Below are positions 4,512-5,539 of a stretch of 5,539 bases of DNA, one piece after another. Made by a program: the position numbers and the translations under genes. Numbering within the stretch: the first letter of the stretch is position 1; the number at the start of each line of letters is the position of its first letter. The stretch is taken from the NCBI GenBank assembly GCA_937901625.1, contig CALDIE010000031.1:1-5539 (forward strand), given 5' to 3'. The notes beneath the pieces were generated by a model, which saw only the letters and a list, made by a program, of their open reading frames with translations, was not told the origin of the DNA and ran no database searches. The stretch comes from an uncultured Lachnospiraceae bacterium (GTDB lineage: Bacteria; Bacillota; Clostridia; Lachnospirales; Lachnospiraceae).

Positions 4512-5083
4512 AGTTTAACAGAACAGACGCACAGACACTTACAGTAGAGCAGTTCGCAGCCACCTACGGAGAATATCCGGTCGATAAGAACGATCCCGAT
4601 TCCGCAATGACCGCGATCTTCTACACGGTTCCGGAGGGATTCTCAGCCAAGGCGAAAGCGGTTATGGATTACCTTGACGGAGCGGCATTCATATTCGAGT
4701 ACAAGGATCACATCGTGGTGACCGATGAAGGTTTGTGGCTGACCATGCATGGCGACGGAAGCCGCGAGAATCCGATGGGCTGTGAGCGTTGGACTTGCGA
4801 CTCATGGGAAGAGCTGGAGGAGTGCTTGGAGCTTACCTATCAGGACTTGGTGGATGACGGAATTATCGAGCCCATCAAGGAATGGCCGGAAGGAACCACG
4901 CGCTGGTATTACGGAATGCGCCTGCGCGGTTTCTCCATCGGCTGCCAGCCGAAAGAGGGATTTGTGGAGAGGGAGGACGATCCGGAGAATCGCTATTGGG
5001 ACGTTATCGTGTATGACAGGCCGCTTTCCGATCAGGAGATCAGCTCCTACGACCTGGACTTCATAACAGGCAAAATCGCATAG
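4508..5083 (+). CDS. Acidic 191-aa protein of unknown function, mobile-element type
   Basis: A soluble, acidic protein with many Trp and Tyr residues and no membrane segment. The N-terminal part (about 1-110) begins MKFNRTDAQTLTVEQFAATY and includes beta-rich IFYTVPEGFS and FIFEYKDHIVVTDEGLWLTM, then a helical, very acidic SWEELEECLELTYQDLVDDG (99-118). The C-terminal part (about 132-187) has WYYGMRLRGFSIGCQP, followed by WDVIVYDRPLSDQEISSYDL. I recall similar 'MRLRxFSxGCQP...VYDRxLxxxExxxYxLDF' endings in proteins of Clostridia conjugative elements and large polyvalent proteins, but cannot name the domain or function. The start has AAAGGAG at 4495-4501. It is the last gene of unit 2, closed by a strong terminator. 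A DNA-mimic or anti-restriction role would suit the acidity but is only a guess. Confidence 0.8.
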   Translation: MKFNRTDAQTLTVEQFAATYGEYPVDKNDPDSAMTAIFYTVPEGFSAKAKAVMDYLDGAAFIFEYKDHIVVTDEGLWLTMHGDGSRENPMGCERWTCDSWEELEECLELTYQDLVDDGIIEPIKEWPEGTTRWYYGMRLRGFSIGCQPKEGFVEREDDPENRYWDVIVYDRPLSDQEISSYDLDFITGKIA

Positions 5084-5108
5084 TTTCGTCTGCTGCGACG
5101 CAGGAAGG

Positions 5109-5131
5109 GCGCTCCGAGAGGGGCGCTTTTC
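5109..5131 (+). terminator. Strong intrinsic terminator of unit 2
   Basis: GCGCTCC (5109-5115) pairs with GGGGCGC (5120-5126, one T-G pair) around a GAGA tetraloop of GNRA type, followed by TTTTC. It lies 26 bp after the 191-aa gene and just before leader element copy 3, cleanly separating units 2 and 3. Confidence 0.87.
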
Positions 5132-5138
5132 TACGCAC

Positions 5139-5237
5139 AAATATTACCAGAGAAAGCCGCACAATTTCGGGCATAAAGACACCTAATAAACACTTGCAAT
5201 AATCCGAATAGTAAGGTTAAATACAAGCACAATGAAG
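5139..5237 (+). repeat. Leader element copy 3 (upstream of unit 3)
   Basis: Full-length counterpart of copy 1 (2209-2307) with the same total length of 99 bp. It has AGAAAGCCGC (5151-5160), ATAAAGACACC (5173-5183), AATAAACACTTG (5185-5196) and ATGAAG (5232-5237). The two half-sites ATAAAGACAC and ATAAACAC are again 13 bp apart. The AAGGACGGTAAA block is degraded to GTAAGGTTAAAT, but the -10 position is kept. Confidence 0.8.
5194..5222 (+). promoter_or_regulatory. Promoter of unit 3
   Basis: -35 TTGCAA (5194-5199), a 17-bp spacer, -10 TTAAAT (5217-5222); same geometry as the unit 1 and 2 promoters. The expected start is near 5229. Confidence 0.68.
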
Positions 5238-5270
5238 CTAACGGAACACCGAAAGGAGCGGTTATTATGA
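5232..5270 (+). CDS. Possible near-leaderless 12-codon uORF
   Basis: ATG 5232 is 9 nt past the -10 hexamer, hence about 3 nt from the expected transcription start. It reads MKLTEHRKERLL and stops at TGA 5268-5270, overlapping the next start as ATGA. The equivalent ATG in copy 1 (2302) is in frame with the amidoligase. No Shine-Dalgarno is possible so close to the transcript end. Confidence 0.3.
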   Translation: MKLTEHRKERLL

Positions 5271-5467
5271 ACGAGAACATCTTTGAAACCATTCTTAAGA
5301 CAAACGCAGAGTACGTCGAGTCAGTGAACAGCGGGGCGGGAGCAGAGGTACAGGAGAACCTGCTGGCACAGTGCAGGATACTCTTTAAGACCATGGTCCT
5401 TGACGCAGGGCTTGCTACAGAGTACAGAGAGTATTGCAATATGAAATCGGCAAAGGGTTTGATGTGA
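5267..5467 (+). CDS. Small hypothetical protein, 66 aa
   Basis: A 66-residue, mostly helical protein starting MNENIFETILKTNAEYVESV, with a Gly/Ala turn (NSGAGAEV, about residues 21-28) between two helical halves, the second being LLAQCRILFKTMVLDAGLAT. No membrane segment, signal or catalytic motif. AAAGGAG at 5252-5258 gives ideal spacing to ATG 5267 and sits in the loop of a short ACCG/CGGT stem (5248-5262). It is the first gene of unit 3, and the next gene follows after 12 bp. I do not recognise a family. Its size and helical nature resemble the first gene of unit 2, but I see no sequence relationship. Confidence 0.75.
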   Translation: MNENIFETILKTNAEYVESVNSGAGAEVQENLLAQCRILFKTMVLDAGLATEYREYCNMKSAKGLM

Positions 5468-5479
5468 GGAGGTGATAGG

Positions 5480-5539
5480 ATGAAAGCAACAAATTACGGA
5501 AACGGATACAAGTTCGCAGCGATTCAGAAGCGCAGGAGT
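5480..5539 (+). CDS. Start of a further gene (partial, runs off the right edge)
   Basis: ATG 5480 has a strong AGGAGGTGAT (5467-5476) upstream and opens a frame of 20 codons to the window end, MKATNYGNGYKFAAIQKRRS. It follows the 66-aa gene by 12 bp and is surely in the same operon. Too little is visible for a family. Confidence 0.7.
   Translation, partial: MKATNYGNGYKFAAIQKRRS

Noticed and set aside
4749..5066. 105-codon + strand frame inside the 191-aa gene
   Set aside because: Its Arg/Trp/Ser-rich composition is typical of an out-of-frame reading, and there is no ribosome binding site.
2209..5237. Leader copies as a CRISPR array, riboswitch or attachment sites
   Set aside because: There are only three diverged copies separated by genes, without regular spacers. 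Each is promoter-centred, most of the conserved part lies upstream of the predicted transcription start so it is not in the RNA, and there is no integrase nearby.
1..5539. tRNA, rRNA or insertion-sequence genes
   Set aside because: I saw no cloverleaf, rRNA-like stretch, transposase motif or terminal inverted repeats in the window.

Overview
The window looks like part of a prophage or phage-like mobile element from a Gram-positive, low-to-mid GC Clostridia-type host, most likely a gut Lachnospiraceae relative. This rests on near-perfect AAGGAGG-type ribosome binding sites at almost every gene, a holin followed by an endolysin with an NlpC/P60-like catalytic centre and an SH3 domain, and tightly packed small genes. 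All genes are on the + strand. The host assignment is inference from style, not from a marker gene.

Left part (1-2200): the 3' end of a short phage-type protein stops at 118. It is followed by a self-contained type II toxin-antitoxin cassette (antitoxin 183-416, PIN-domain toxin 416-814) with its own promoter, a palindrome over that promoter and its own terminator, so it looks like a moron. A 14-bp imperfect direct repeat (13/14) brackets the cassette. A second terminator-like hairpin comes next. Then comes the lysis module: a small one-helix membrane protein, an r1t-like holin and an endolysin, with overlapping starts and stops, closed by a weak terminator near 2167-2200.

Right part (2200-5539): an accessory region of three consecutive transcription units. 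Each is headed by a copy of the same roughly 70-100 bp non-coding element. Each copy contains a sigma70-type promoter (TTGNNN, exactly 17 bp, TNAAAN), a conserved ATAAACAC block, and an (A/T)TGAAG exactly 9 nt after the -10 hexamer. Unit 1 encodes an Amidoligase_2-type ATP-dependent COOH-NH2 ligase, a gamma-glutamylcyclotransferase-like (GGCT/AIG2) protein, a two-CPxCG zinc-ribbon protein and a 51-aa protein. Unit 2 encodes a 64-aa charged helical protein and a 191-aa acidic protein of unknown function, and ends in a strong GNRA-loop terminator. Unit 3 encodes a 66-aa protein and a further gene cut by the window end.

The most interesting points are the shared promoter/leader element, which implies a co-regulated accessory regulon, and the amidoligase plus GGCT pair, which probably makes and breaks, or remodels, gamma-glutamyl-type amide linkages on an unknown substrate. 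The ligase/GGCT association is already known in general; the three-copy leader element is the part I cannot match to anything I recognise.
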